Assembly: GCF_024181285.1 (NCBI RefSeq)
Contig: NZ_CP051201.1
Location: 2,418,001-2,482,000, forward strand
DNA: 64,000 bases
Reading direction: 5' to 3'
DNA from: Treponema sp. OMZ 790
GTDB lineage: Bacteria; Spirochaetota; Spirochaetia; Treponematales; Treponemataceae
Shown here: positions 34,408-43,476 of the stretch, in pieces
Layout of the letters: each line of letters begins with the position of its first letter
How positions within the stretch are numbered: position 1 is the first letter of the stretch
Translations under genes and position numbers: made by a program
The notes under the pieces: generated by a model
Database searches by the model: none
What the model was told of the DNA's origin: nothing
The model's input: only the letters and a program-made list of their open reading frames with translations

Positions 34408-35928
34408 ATGAAAAAACTGTTAATCACATTGCTGTTTGCAGCGGGACTGTTGACAGCCTGCACTACGGCGACGCATACGGCAAAGAAACGCGAAAATACA
34501 GGAAAGGCAATACTCGGTATAAGCCCCGGCAAAAAAGAGATAACCGTACAGGCGGTAACGGCAGACGGCTCGCCCGTACAGGTAGAAGGCTGCACGGTGA
34601 CGGAATTACCGAGCGATGAAGAAACAATCCTCACAGCAACGGGAACAAAGGTTGTACTCAAAGGAAACATTACCGAGCTGGACTGCAGCTCCAATGAACT
34701 TACCGCGCTCGATGTTCGCGGCTTAACTGCCTTACAGACACTGTACTGTGACAATAATCTGCTTACCTCGATTGATCTTCACGGATTGACCGCTTTACAG
34801 ACACTGTACTGTGACAATAACCGGCTTTCCTCCCTTGATGTACGGCACCTTACCGCTTTACAGTGGCTGAAGTGCTACAATAATCAACTCTCCGTACTCC
34901 ATGTGCAGGACTTGACTTCTTTACGGTTGCTATACTGCGATGACAATCGGCTCACTTCACTGAATCTGCACGGTTTATCCGGTTTATGGTTTCTACATTG
35001 CGATAATAATCAGCTCACCGCACTCAATGTGCAGGGCTTGACTTCTTTACAGGTGCTGAACTGCGATAATAATCAGCTCACCACGCTCAATGTGCAGGGC
35101 TTGGCTTCTTTATGGTTCCTGCGCTGCCATGATAATCAGCTTACCTCACTCAATGTACATGGCTTAACGGCTTTGGCTGTGCTTGACTGTTCCGAAAATC
35201 AGCTCACATCACTCAATGTGCAAGGTTTGACCGCTTTACGGGAGCTGAACTGTTCCGATAATCAGCTTACTTCAGTTAACGTGCAGAGTTTGAGTGCTTT
35301 AGATGAATTGTACTGTTATAACAATCAGCTTACTTCGCTTGACATGCACGGTTTGACTGCTTTACGGGAATTGTTCTGCTCTTTCAATCAGCTGACCTCT
35401 CTTAATGTACATGGCTTAACGGCTTTGGAGTGGCTGGATTGTTCCGAAAATCAGCTTACCTCACTCAATGTGCAAGGTTTGACCGCTTTACGGTATTTGT
35501 CTTGCCGTCATAATCAACTTAAAACACTTAACCTAAAAGGCTTGACCGCTTTACGCGAACTGTGGTGTTCCGGCAATCAACTTGCCGCCCTCGATATGCG
35601 CGGCATAAACACTTTGCAAATACTGGGCTGCTCAAACAATAAACTTACAGCCATCGAATTACCGGCGGTAAACGTTTTACAGGAACTGGAGTGTTACGAT
35701 AACCGCTTAAACGAAAAAGCCTTTATACGGATATTCACCGCTTTGCCTGACAGAAAACAAAACGAAGCGGGCAAAGCCTGTATATATCGTGAAAGAAACG
35801 ATGTTCCGGAAAAAAATGTAACGGACTTTACTTCTTCCGCCGAATTGAAAACCGCTTTTGAAGCCGCACAAGCAAAAAACTGGATATTTTATAAGCGGTA
35901 TACAAACAGAATGTATGAAAAGATCTAG
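34408..35928 (+). CDS. LRR lipoprotein, fifth of five, mosaic of its neighbours
   Basis: 506 residues from the ATG at 34408 (AAGGAA 9 bases upstream; earlier in-frame starts exist at 34378-34390). Lipobox LLTAC makes this a lipoprotein, unlike the four others. Seventeen LRR units, the longest of the set. The first part (to about 35005) matches the fourth gene nearly base for base, the middle (about 35290-35400) resembles the first gene, and the end (about 35420-35900) the second and third. The tail NVTDFTSSAELKTAFEAAQA is shared. Probably anchored at the outer membrane. Confidence 0.88.
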   Translation: MKKLLITLLFAAGLLTACTTATHTAKKRENTGKAILGISPGKKEITVQAVTADGSPVQVEGCTVTELPSDEETILTATGTKVVLKGNITELDCSSNELTALDVRGLTALQTLYCDNNLLTSIDLHGLTALQTLYCDNNRLSSLDVRHLTALQWLKCYNNQLSVLHVQDLTSLRLLYCDDNRLTSLNLHGLSGLWFLHCDNNQLTALNVQGLTSLQVLNCDNNQLTTLNVQGLASLWFLRCHDNQLTSLNVHGLTALAVLDCSENQLTSLNVQGLTALRELNCSDNQLTSVNVQSLSALDELYCYNNQLTSLDMHGLTALRELFCSFNQLTSLNVHGLTALEWLDCSENQLTSLNVQGLTALRYLSCRHNQLKTLNLKGLTALRELWCSGNQLAALDMRGINTLQILGCSNNKLTAIELPAVNVLQELECYDNRLNEKAFIRIFTALPDRKQNEAGKACIYRERNDVPEKNVTDFTSSAELKTAFEAAQAKNWIFYKRYTNRMYEKI

Positions 35929-35964
35929 AACGGTAAAGACGGAGTATCGGTAATTTTCATAAGG

Positions 35965-36018
35965 GATAGACATTTTGCCTATATAAATGATAAAATGTCT
36001 ATCTACATAAGTATAGAC
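35965..36018 (+). promoter_or_regulatory. Operator-like inverted repeat upstream of the GIN lipoprotein
   Basis: GATAGACATTTT (35965-35976) and AAAATGTCTATC (35992-36003) are perfect 12-bp inverted arms around 15 bases that include TATAAA. A further ATAGAC lies at 36013-36018. With no T-run after the stem it is not a convincing terminator, so a regulator site is plausible. Confidence 0.5.
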
Positions 36019-36038
36019 GAAATTAACGGAGGACAAAA

Positions 36039-36881
36039 ATGAAAAAAATTACCGTAATTATGGGTATTTTTTGTATACTCACTTTAGCAAACTGTGTTTC
36101 GGCTAAAACCGTTTCGGGGAATACAAGGGTTGAAACCCGTACCTTTGATCTAAAAGATTTTGATTCCATAGCCTTTTACCTTCCTTCTTCGGAAGCCGAT
36201 ATCATTCAAGGAGATGAATATAAGGTCGAAATATCGCTTGATTCAAATTTATTCGAATTTGTCGATATATCCGTTCAACAACTTGAAAAAAAACTTACAC
36301 TTATACAAAAACGCAATACCCAATTAAAGCCGAGTCTTTTTAAAATATCCGTTACCATGCCTATCCTTAAAAGCTTATCGATAGCGGGTATTACAAAGAC
36401 TGCCGTGTCAGGCTTTCACAATGAAAACCAACCCCTATCCTTAAACATAAGCGGTATAAGTTCTATAACGGCAGATGTAAGTGCAAGTACTATAAAGGCA
36501 GATATTTCGGGCATAGGAAATATTAACTTAAAAGCCAAGTCTAAAAAATGCCTTTTTACTATTTCGGGTTCCGGTGAAATGACAGCCGATATAAATTCCA
36601 CCGATACAGACAGTACGATATCCGGCAGAGGTGATTTGTATTTAAAGGGTAAAACGGAAAAATGCAGCTTTACCGTTTCGGGTTCGGCTAAAATAAAGGC
36701 TTTTGATTTGGAAACGGAAGAAGCCGTTTGCACGATTTCAGGTCTGGGTAAGGTTGAAATAAATGCCAAAAACCGGCTTGAAGCAGATGTGTCCGGTTCA
36801 GGCACTGTCCGCTATGCCGGAAATCCTCAACATATTAATCTACATTCTTCCGGTATGGGAAGCATAAAGAAAATTGAATAA
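36039..36881 (+). CDS. GIN-domain (DUF2807) lipoprotein
   Basis: 280 residues. Signal with lipobox LANC (Cys about 19). Then a DUF2807 head: TFDLKDFDSIAFYLPSSEADIIQGD, ISVTMPILKSLSIAGITK, and repeated SGIG/SGSG strands (LNISGISSITADVSASTIKA, DISGIGNINLKAKS), predicting a beta-helix. Function in adhesion or envelope is assumed in the literature, not shown. GGAGGA site before the ATG. Separates the LRR array from the accB gene; likely single transcription unit. Confidence 0.82.
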   Translation: MKKITVIMGIFCILTLANCVSAKTVSGNTRVETRTFDLKDFDSIAFYLPSSEADIIQGDEYKVEISLDSNLFEFVDISVQQLEKKLTLIQKRNTQLKPSLFKISVTMPILKSLSIAGITKTAVSGFHNENQPLSLNISGISSITADVSASTIKADISGIGNINLKAKSKKCLFTISGSGEMTADINSTDTDSTISGRGDLYLKGKTEKCSFTVSGSAKIKAFDLETEEAVCTISGLGKVEINAKNRLEADVSGSGTVRYAGNPQHINLHSSGMGSIKKIE

Positions 36882-36905
36882 ATCTCAACGCTTTGCGGTT
36901 AAATA
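36881..36905. repeat. Partial copy of the dispersed palindromic element
   Basis: AATCTCAACGCTTTGCGGTTAAAT matches the right end of the 100-bp elements (CTTTGCGGTTAAAT). It begins at the last base of the GIN lipoprotein gene and lies 28 bases before accB, so copies of this element sit at several of the boundaries of the accessory DNA inside the fatty acid cluster. Confidence 0.5.
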
Positions 36906-36933
36906 AACATAAATAAAACTTTAAGGAGCTTTC

Positions 36934-37485
36934 ATGAAAGAAGATTTTATTTTAAAGGTGATAGAAAAGTTTGAAAAAGGCGATACAGTGTTCTTGCAGA
37001 TAAAGCAGGACGACTGCGAGCTTGTATTAAAAAAGGAAGGAGCCTTTCCTAAAAAGGAAGTTGCAGCTCAGGCAGGAGCACAGACTGCCTATCCCATGCC
37101 TTTGGCTATGCCGGCAGCTTTCCAAGCAGGTTTTCAGGGCGTGCCTCAGACCGCTGCTGCCGGAGTTCAAGTACCGGTACCTCAGCCGGCAAGCCCCGTT
37201 GCAGAGGCTCCGGCCCAAGCCGCCCCTGCATCTTCATCGGCCGGCCTAATCGAGGTAAAAAGCCCCATAGTCGGAACCTTTTACAGGGCTCCGTCTCCCG
37301 ATTCTCCGCCCTATGTCGAAAAAGGCGGCTCGGTAAAAAAAGGTCAACCCCTTTGCGTGCTTGAGGCAATGAAGATGATGAACACCCTCGAATGCGAACA
37401 TGACGGAATTATCGAAGAAATCTTGGTTTCAAACGGAGAGCTTGTCGAATTCGATCAGGTCTTGTTCAAGATAAAGGCTAAGTAG
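36934..37485 (+). CDS. accB: Biotin carboxyl carrier protein of acetyl-CoA carboxylase
   Basis: 183 residues. Carries biotin on Lys147 (EAMKM at 144-148). N-terminal region is helical, residues about 45-100 are an Ala/Pro/Gln-rich linker, and the biotinyl domain is at the C-terminus (VKSPIVGTFYRAPSPDSPPY). Good AAGGAG site. First of accB-accC-accD-accA. Confidence 0.95.
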   Translation: MKEDFILKVIEKFEKGDTVFLQIKQDDCELVLKKEGAFPKKEVAAQAGAQTAYPMPLAMPAAFQAGFQGVPQTAAAGVQVPVPQPASPVAEAPAQAAPASSSAGLIEVKSPIVGTFYRAPSPDSPPYVEKGGSVKKGQPLCVLEAMKMMNTLECEHDGIIEEILVSNGELVEFDQVLFKIKAK

Positions 37486-37495
37486 GCAGGTTCCT

Positions 37496-38815
37496 ATGAT
37501 AAAAAAAATACTTATCGCCAACAGGGGCGAGATTGCCGTAAGGGTAATCCGCTCCTGCCGCGAAATGGGAATAAAAACCGTCGCAGTTTACTCCACGGCG
37601 GACAAGGACTGCCTCCATGTTCTTTTGGCTGATGAGGCTGTCTGCATAGGCCCGCCCCCGTCGGCTAAAAGCTACCTCAACAAGGAAGCCCTTATCACGG
37701 CAGCCCTCTGTACTTCCTGCGAGGCCGTTCATCCGGGAGTAGGCTTTTTATCGGAAAACGCAAGTTTCGCCCGCGAGGTAGAAAACTCAGGGCTTTTTTG
37801 GATAGGCCCTAAACCCGACACAATCGAAATGCTGGGCGACAAGGTAAGGGCCCGCGAAACTGCCGTAAAAAGCGGCCTTCCCGTAACCCCCGGCTCGGAT
37901 GGAGCCGTAAAAGAACTCGCCGAAGCCAAAAAAACTGCCGAAAAATGCGGTTACCCCGTCATCATCAAGGCAGCCTCAGGCGGCGGCGGAAAGGGAATGC
38001 GTATCGTTTATAAGGAATCGGAGCTGGCAGAAAACCTAAAAATCGCTTCCGCAGAAGCCGAGGCCAACTTTGCAGACGGCACGGTTTATATCGAAAAATA
38101 CCTCGTAGATCCGCGCCATGTCGAGCTTCAAATCCTAGGCAACGGAAAGGGAGCCGTTTCCATCCTGGGCGAAAGGGACTGCTCCGTTCAAAAAAATCAT
38201 CAAAAGCTGATAGAAGAAAGCCCCTCCCCCGCCGTAAGCGAGGAAATGCGCGAAGCCATGTGTAAGGGAGCCGTCAGCCTCTTTTCTTCTCTTAAATACC
38301 GCGGGGCAGGCACAATCGAGTTTCTTGTATCGGGCAACAATTTCTACTTTATGGAGGTAAACGCCCGAATTCAGGTCGAGCACCCCGTTTCGGAGATGAT
38401 TACAGGCACCGATATAATTGCAGAGCAAATCCGCGTTTGTACAGGCGAGAACATGAAATTTGCCCAAGGCATCCTGCCTGCCAAGGGCTGGGCCATCGAA
38501 GCCAGAATAAACGCCCGCTCTCCCGGCCTTATCAAAAACTTGACGGTTCCCGGCGGAAACGGTGTACGCTTTGACAGCTTTTTATATCAGGGCTACTCGG
38601 TTGTTCCCTTTTACGATTCGATGACGGCTAAGCTCATCGTTCACGGGGCAGACAGGGCTAACGCCATTCAAAAATTGCTTTGTGCCCTGGACGAGCTTAA
38701 AATTGAAGGCATCACCTGCAATATCGAAGAGCAAAAGATTATACTTAACTCAAAAAAGTTCAAATCCGGTGTTTTCGGTACCGGGCTCTATGAAGAGCTT
38801 TTTGGAAGTAAATAA
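37496..38815 (+). CDS. accC: Biotin carboxylase of acetyl-CoA carboxylase
   Basis: 439 residues, normal length. Uses ATP and bicarbonate to carboxylate biotin on AccB. Biotin carboxylase N-domain (KILIANRGEIAVRVIRSCRE), ATP-grasp with IIKAASGGGGKGMRIV and FMEVNARIQVEHPVSEMITG, C-domain GHAI-like region (WAIEARINA). 10 bases after accB, same strand. Confidence 0.96.
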   Translation: MIKKILIANRGEIAVRVIRSCREMGIKTVAVYSTADKDCLHVLLADEAVCIGPPPSAKSYLNKEALITAALCTSCEAVHPGVGFLSENASFAREVENSGLFWIGPKPDTIEMLGDKVRARETAVKSGLPVTPGSDGAVKELAEAKKTAEKCGYPVIIKAASGGGGKGMRIVYKESELAENLKIASAEAEANFADGTVYIEKYLVDPRHVELQILGNGKGAVSILGERDCSVQKNHQKLIEESPSPAVSEEMREAMCKGAVSLFSSLKYRGAGTIEFLVSGNNFYFMEVNARIQVEHPVSEMITGTDIIAEQIRVCTGENMKFAQGILPAKGWAIEARINARSPGLIKNLTVPGGNGVRFDSFLYQGYSVVPFYDSMTAKLIVHGADRANAIQKLLCALDELKIEGITCNIEEQKIILNSKKFKSGVFGTGLYEELFGSK

Positions 38816-38831
38816 GGAGTTTTGACAAATT

Positions 38832-39623
38832 ATGGATTGTCCTAGTTGTAAAGTATCATATGATGAAGAGGTTTTTACAGATAACCTGATGGTCTGCCCT
38901 CATTGTAATTGCCATTTACGCATAGAGCCTAGGCAGAGGATTCCTTATCTGACGGATGAGAATTCCTTTCAGGAGCTGTATGCAAACTTGAAAACCTGTA
39001 ACCCCATCGAAATGGAAGGCTATGAAGAAAAAATATCGGCCGCCGAAGAAAAGGCAGCCTTAAACGAGGCCGTAATTACGGGTTCCTGCAAGATTAAGGG
39101 GAGGGAGGCCCTTTTGGCCCTTATGTCCTTTCACTTTATGGGAGGCTCGATGGGCTCGGTTGTAGGGGAGAAGATTTCACGGCTTATGTTAAAGGGTGCG
39201 GCCGAAAGAATCCCCGTAATTATCTATGCAACCTCAGGCGGAGCCCGAATGCAGGAAGGGCTTTTTTCGCTTATGCAGATGGCCAAGACCTCAAGTGCAG
39301 CCGCCGAGTTGGATGAAAAGGGTGTTCCTCTTTTTATAATGCTCTGCGATCCGACCACGGGAGGCGTTACGGCAAGTTTTGCCATGCTCGGCGACATAAC
39401 GGCAGCAGAACCGGGAGCCCTCATCGGCTTTGCAGGCCCCAGAGTTATCGAAGGCACCATCCGCCAGCAGCTCCCCGAAGGTTTTCAGCGTGCCGAATTT
39501 CAGATGGAAAAGGGCTTTGTAGACTGTATAGTACCGCGTCAAGAACAAAGGCAGTTTTTTGCCCGCATGATTGATGCTCACAGCCTCGGCCTAAAAGAAG
39601 CCTCTAAAAAGAAAAAGGCCTAA
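38832..39623 (+). CDS. accD: Acetyl-CoA carboxylase carboxyltransferase subunit beta
   Basis: 263 residues. N-terminal zinc ribbon with two CxxC pairs (MDCPSCK and VCPHCNC), then the crotonase-like carboxyltransferase fold (MSFHFMGGSMGSVVGEKISR, YATSGGARMQEGLFSLMQM, PTTGGVTASFAMLGDI, GFAGPRVI). Transfers the carboxyl group from biotin to acetyl-CoA together with AccA. Good AAGGAG site. Confidence 0.95.
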   Translation: MDCPSCKVSYDEEVFTDNLMVCPHCNCHLRIEPRQRIPYLTDENSFQELYANLKTCNPIEMEGYEEKISAAEEKAALNEAVITGSCKIKGREALLALMSFHFMGGSMGSVVGEKISRLMLKGAAERIPVIIYATSGGARMQEGLFSLMQMAKTSSAAAELDEKGVPLFIMLCDPTTGGVTASFAMLGDITAAEPGALIGFAGPRVIEGTIRQQLPEGFQRAEFQMEKGFVDCIVPRQEQRQFFARMIDAHSLGLKEASKKKKA

Positions 39624-39650
39624 GGTTTTTATGGGAAATGGAGAAAATGT

Positions 39651-40568
39651 ATGAGCAATACGGATCAAACTAATTTATTAAATAATTTAAAAGATATAGC
39701 CCAAAAGGCGGGGCTTGATATAAGCGAAGAGCTTGCAAAGATAAACGCTAAACTTGAAAGTTCAACGGCTCTTTCAAAAACATGGGAAAGGGTTGAGCTT
39801 GCCCGCCATAGCGACAGGCCCAGAACCTTGGACTACATCAATTTGATTTTCGATAATTTTACCGAGCTCCACGGAGACCGCTTTTTCGGCGATGACCCTG
39901 CCATGATAGGCGGAATAAGCTTTATCGACGGAATGCCGGTTACGGTAATCGGCACCCAGAAGGGAAGAAACTTGCGCGAAACCATCGACAGGAACGGAGG
40001 TATGGCAAACCCGGAAGGCTACCGCAAAGCAATGCGCCTTGCAAAACAGGCCGAAAAGTTCAAAAGACCGATTATAACCTTTATCGATACCCAAGGGGCC
40101 TATCCCGGCCTTGGAGCCGAAGAAAGAGGAATCGGAGAAGCCATCGCCTTTAACTTGCGGGAATTCAGCCGCCTAAAGACTCCCATAATCTGCATAATCA
40201 TAGGCGAAGGAGGTTCCGGCGGAGCCCTCGGCATAGGAGTCGGAGACAAGATTTACATGCTTGAAAACGCCATCTTCTCGGTTATATCCCCTGAAGGCTG
40301 CGCTTCAATTCTATTGAGGGATTCAAGCAGGGCAAAGGATGCAGCCGCCATGCTTAAAATTACCAGCCAAGAAGTTCTTGATCTAAAGGTAATTAACGGC
40401 ATCATCCCCGAACCCGAAAAAGGAGCTCACACCGATCCCAAAAAAACAGCCGATGCTATAAAGGAGCAAATCCTAAAGGATTTAGCCGACCTTACAAAAC
40501 GCGACCCCGCCGTCTTGGTAAAATACCGAAGCAAAAAGATAAGAAGCATAGGAAAGTATTCGGAATAA
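39651..40568 (+). CDS. accA: Acetyl-CoA carboxylase carboxyltransferase subunit alpha
   Basis: 305 residues. ELARHSDRPRTLDYINLIF, LHGDRFFGDDPAMIGGIS, FIDTQGAYPGLGAEERGIGE and IGEGGSGGALGIGVGD identify AccA. Partner of AccD in the carboxyltransferase. Last gene of the acc block; a bidirectional terminator follows. Confidence 0.95.
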   Translation: MSNTDQTNLLNNLKDIAQKAGLDISEELAKINAKLESSTALSKTWERVELARHSDRPRTLDYINLIFDNFTELHGDRFFGDDPAMIGGISFIDGMPVTVIGTQKGRNLRETIDRNGGMANPEGYRKAMRLAKQAEKFKRPIITFIDTQGAYPGLGAEERGIGEAIAFNLREFSRLKTPIICIIIGEGGSGGALGIGVGDKIYMLENAIFSVISPEGCASILLRDSSRAKDAAAMLKITSQEVLDLKVINGIIPEPEKGAHTDPKKTADAIKEQILKDLADLTKRDPAVLVKYRSKKIRSIGKYSE

Positions 40569-40599
40569 ACCCTATAGTTCATTTTTTTAATTTTATTAA

Positions 40600-40637
40600 A
40601 AAACCCGTATCGGATCTTAGTTTCCAATACGGGTTTT
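40600..40637. terminator. Bidirectional terminator between accA and hutH
   Basis: AAAACCCGTAT (40600-40610) pairs with ATACGGGTTTT (40627-40637) and is flanked by A- and T-runs, between two convergent genes. Confidence 0.8.
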
Positions 40638-40688
40638 ATTGCAAGTAAGCCTGTTTATAAATTCAGCATATTTACTTATTAAAATAAC

Positions 40689-42212
40689 TTACTTAATCGC
40701 CTTTTCAATCATTTCGATGTTTTCATCATTTGAAATAATCTCAAGAGCCTTCATGATATCGTTATAAAGAATGCGGTCTTCGGTAACCTTGGAGATATGC
40801 TTTCGAATAAGCTTCATCATCTCTCCTGTTCCCTTGCCGTATTTTTTGATGCCGCGTAAATCGCAGGCTTGAGCAGCCGTAAGCCACTCAATAGCAAGAA
40901 CATGGCGTACGTTTTTAACGATTTCGGTTATTTTTCGGGCAGCGGTTGTTCCCATACTTACGTGGTCTTCCTTATTTCCTGATGAGGTAATGGAGTCAAC
41001 ACTGGCAGGATGAGCCAATACCTTGTTTTCCGAAACAAGGGAGGCCGCCGTATATTGAGGGATCATAAAGCCTGAATTTACTCCGCCGTTTTCTATTAAG
41101 AAGGCAGGAAGGCCTCCGTTTAACTGCGGGTTTACAAGGCGTTCGATTCGGCGCTCGCTTATGTTTGCAAGTTCGCTTACGGCGATTCCTAAGAAGTCCA
41201 TGGTAATAGCGATGGGCTGACCGTGGAAGTTTCCGCCTGAGATAACGTCGTTGTTATCGGGGAATACGAGCGGATTGTCTGTTACGGCATTTATTTCAAC
41301 CTCTAAAACCTTGCGCACATAGGCAATCGCATCGGCGCTTGCTCCGTGTACCTGAGGAACGCAGCGCAAAGTGTACGGGTCTTGAACGTCATTTTCTCTT
41401 GTATTGATAGAAGAGCTGCCTTTCAACATTTTAAGGATAAAGGCGGCCGTATCAATTTGGCCCTTGTGAGGGCGGGATTTATGGATTCTGGGGTCGAGGG
41501 CGGCTGTAATACCTCTAAAGGCTTCAAATACCAGCGAAGCACCCATGTTTGCAGCCTTTAAAAGCTGCTCTGCATCATGCAAGGCTAAGGCACCGATACC
41601 GGACATTACAGGAGTTCCGTTAATAATACCGAGACCGTCTTTTCCCGAAAGGACGACGGGCTTTAAACCGGCCTTTGCAAGAGCCGCCTTTCCTTCCATA
41701 AGCTTGCCTTCATAATAGGCCTTTCCCTCTCCTATCATTACGAGAGCGATGTGGGCAAGGTTTGCCAAGTCGCCGCTTGCACCTAACGACCCCTTTTCGG
41801 GCACATGAGGTGTTACACCCTTATTGAGCATATCGACAAGGATATCCGGCACGGAAGGAGTTACTCCCGAAAAACCGCTTGCATGTGTGTTTAATCTTAA
41901 AAGCATGATAGCACGTACTATGTCTTCGGGGAAGGGATTACCTACACCACAGGCATGACTTAAAATTAAGTTCCTCTGCAAGGCTCCGTTTTGATCCTTG
42001 GTAATTGTTACCGTGGATAGCTCGCCAAAACCGGTCGAAATGCCGTAAGTAGGCTTACCGCTTTTTACGATATCGTCTACAATTTTCTTTGAATCTTTGA
42101 TTCTTTTTTTTGCATCTGCGGAAAGTTTTACTTCCGCTCCATGGCGGGCAACAGCTACAACGTCTTCGATTGTTAAACTGCTGCCGGTTACTGTTACAGG
42201 TTTTACCTTCAT
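40689..42212 (-). CDS. hutH: Histidine ammonia-lyase
   Basis: 507 residues. Deaminates histidine to urocanate. The self-formed MIO cofactor triad Ala145-Ser146-Gly147 is in GSLGASGDLANLAHI. Other marks are YGISTGFGELS and GNFHGQPIA. Oral treponemes ferment histidine and related amino acids, consistent with its presence. Good GGAGC site. Converges with accA; no other hut gene is in the window. Confidence 0.95.
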   Translation of the reverse strand: MKVKPVTVTGSSLTIEDVVAVARHGAEVKLSADAKKRIKDSKKIVDDIVKSGKPTYGISTGFGELSTVTITKDQNGALQRNLILSHACGVGNPFPEDIVRAIMLLRLNTHASGFSGVTPSVPDILVDMLNKGVTPHVPEKGSLGASGDLANLAHIALVMIGEGKAYYEGKLMEGKAALAKAGLKPVVLSGKDGLGIINGTPVMSGIGALALHDAEQLLKAANMGASLVFEAFRGITAALDPRIHKSRPHKGQIDTAAFILKMLKGSSSINTRENDVQDPYTLRCVPQVHGASADAIAYVRKVLEVEINAVTDNPLVFPDNNDVISGGNFHGQPIAITMDFLGIAVSELANISERRIERLVNPQLNGGLPAFLIENGGVNSGFMIPQYTAASLVSENKVLAHPASVDSITSSGNKEDHVSMGTTAARKITEIVKNVRHVLAIEWLTAAQACDLRGIKKYGKGTGEMMKLIRKHISKVTEDRILYNDIMKALEIISNDENIEMIEKAIK

Positions 42213-42246
42213 TTTTTGCTCCTTAATATTTTTATTTTTTTATAAG

Positions 42247-43332
42247 TTATTTTATAAGTTTAAATTCTGCAATTACAGGGTGATGATCCGAAATTTCAAA
42301 ATCCAAATTTAGAGTAGAAACTCCTATAATTTCAACATTGGGAGAACATATAAAACCGTCAATGATAGTTGTATAGTTTTCTCCTTTAACATAAGGCTTT
42401 TCCAAAAGGCGGACAGTCGGGATAGAACTGTCAAAACCCCATTTCCATTCTTTACCGATAAAGTCTTTAGGTGAATATTCTATCCACTCAAGAAACTCTT
42501 CCGGCGTATCATACGGCATAAAAAGAGTTTTTTCTACACCGGGAAAAAGGGAATTCCAATCCCCTCCAGCAATTACCCAATGACCTTCATCATAGAATTT
42601 TAAAGCGAGATTTTTTAAATATTCCATTTCCTGTTTACGCAAAACGCCCTCTGCATCGTATGCTGAAAGATGTAAATTGATTAGATAAAGATTCTTACCG
42701 GGAACATCGGTTTTGATTTCAGAAACCAAAAGACAGCGCTTTAGGTTGACCGTTTTTAAGGGCCACGAAAAAGTACCGGGCAGCTGATGCCGTTCAGCCT
42801 TTGTTATTCCGTATCGGCTTAAAGTAAAAACTCCGCTTTTTACCCTTCCTAAAGGATTTGAAACAGGAGCAGGAACAATTAAGGCATCATAGTTTAAAGC
42901 AAGAGCTGAATCATAATCGGCAAAAAAATCTGATAAAGTTTTCTCCTGATTTACATAAAAGCTGCGCTTTGATTTTACATCAATTTCTTGAATAAGATTA
43001 AAACTGCAATCTTCTTCGTTTATTATGTTCTTTACTTTTTCAAGATTTTGCAAAACCGTATCCTTGCTTCGGGCTGTAACATTTTTTCCTCCATCGTAGA
43101 AAAAATCGTTTTGCGCATCAAGACCGCAATAACCTATATTCCAGTCCAAGATTTTAAAACCTGTATCGGTCTGCAAACTGTCTTTTTTTGCGCCTTTTCT
43201 TATATCGGCTTTTTCAAGCGGTTTAGGACGGTATTCTGCTATTGTAACAAAAATAAAAAAAGATGCCGTAAAAAAAAGGAGAATTCCTAGAACTGCTAAT
43301 GGAACAAAAACAAATAATTTTCGTGAGCTCAT
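42247..43332 (-). CDS. Endonuclease/exonuclease/phosphatase (EEP) family protein, membrane-anchored
   Basis: 361 residues. An N-terminal hydrophobic segment (FVFVPLAVLGILLFFTASFF) gives an anchor or signal, so the enzyme lies outside the cytoplasm. The EEP fold follows: FKILDWNIGYCGLDAQ, NLIQEIDV, VIAGGDWNS and the C-terminal ISDHHPVIAEF. EEP members cut DNA, phosphoesters or sphingomyelin; the substrate here cannot be inferred. Upstream of hutH, same strand, 34 bases apart. Confidence 0.85.
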   Translation of the reverse strand: MSSRKLFVFVPLAVLGILLFFTASFFIFVTIAEYRPKPLEKADIRKGAKKDSLQTDTGFKILDWNIGYCGLDAQNDFFYDGGKNVTARSKDTVLQNLEKVKNIINEEDCSFNLIQEIDVKSKRSFYVNQEKTLSDFFADYDSALALNYDALIVPAPVSNPLGRVKSGVFTLSRYGITKAERHQLPGTFSWPLKTVNLKRCLLVSEIKTDVPGKNLYLINLHLSAYDAEGVLRKQEMEYLKNLALKFYDEGHWVIAGGDWNSLFPGVEKTLFMPYDTPEEFLEWIEYSPKDFIGKEWKWGFDSSIPTVRLLEKPYVKGENYTTIIDGFICSPNVEIIGVSTLNLDFEISDHHPVIAEFKLIK

Positions 43333-43444
43333 ATTAATTTCACCTCACTGATAATTTATGAACAGTAAAATTATATATTAAAAATAAGTTTTATGCAATG
43401 GCAGCCTCAATAAAGAAAAAACTCGTTTTTTCGGAACAAGAACC

Positions 43445-43473
43445 TTGAATTATTGAAAAATATTGTGTATAAT
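43445..43473 (+). promoter_or_regulatory. Consensus promoter overlapping the next start
   Basis: TTGAAT (43445-43450), 17 bases, perfect TATAAT (43468-43473). The first in-frame ATGs are at 43477 and 43480, only 3 and 6 bases past the -10, so the transcript would be leaderless, or translation would start further on. Confidence 0.7.
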
Positions 43474-43476
43474 ACT

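Noticed and set aside
28934..36881. DGR reverse transcriptase, Avd or template repeat near the FGE gene
   Set aside because: No reverse transcriptase motif or adenine-rich near-copy of 34201-34330 was found in the window.
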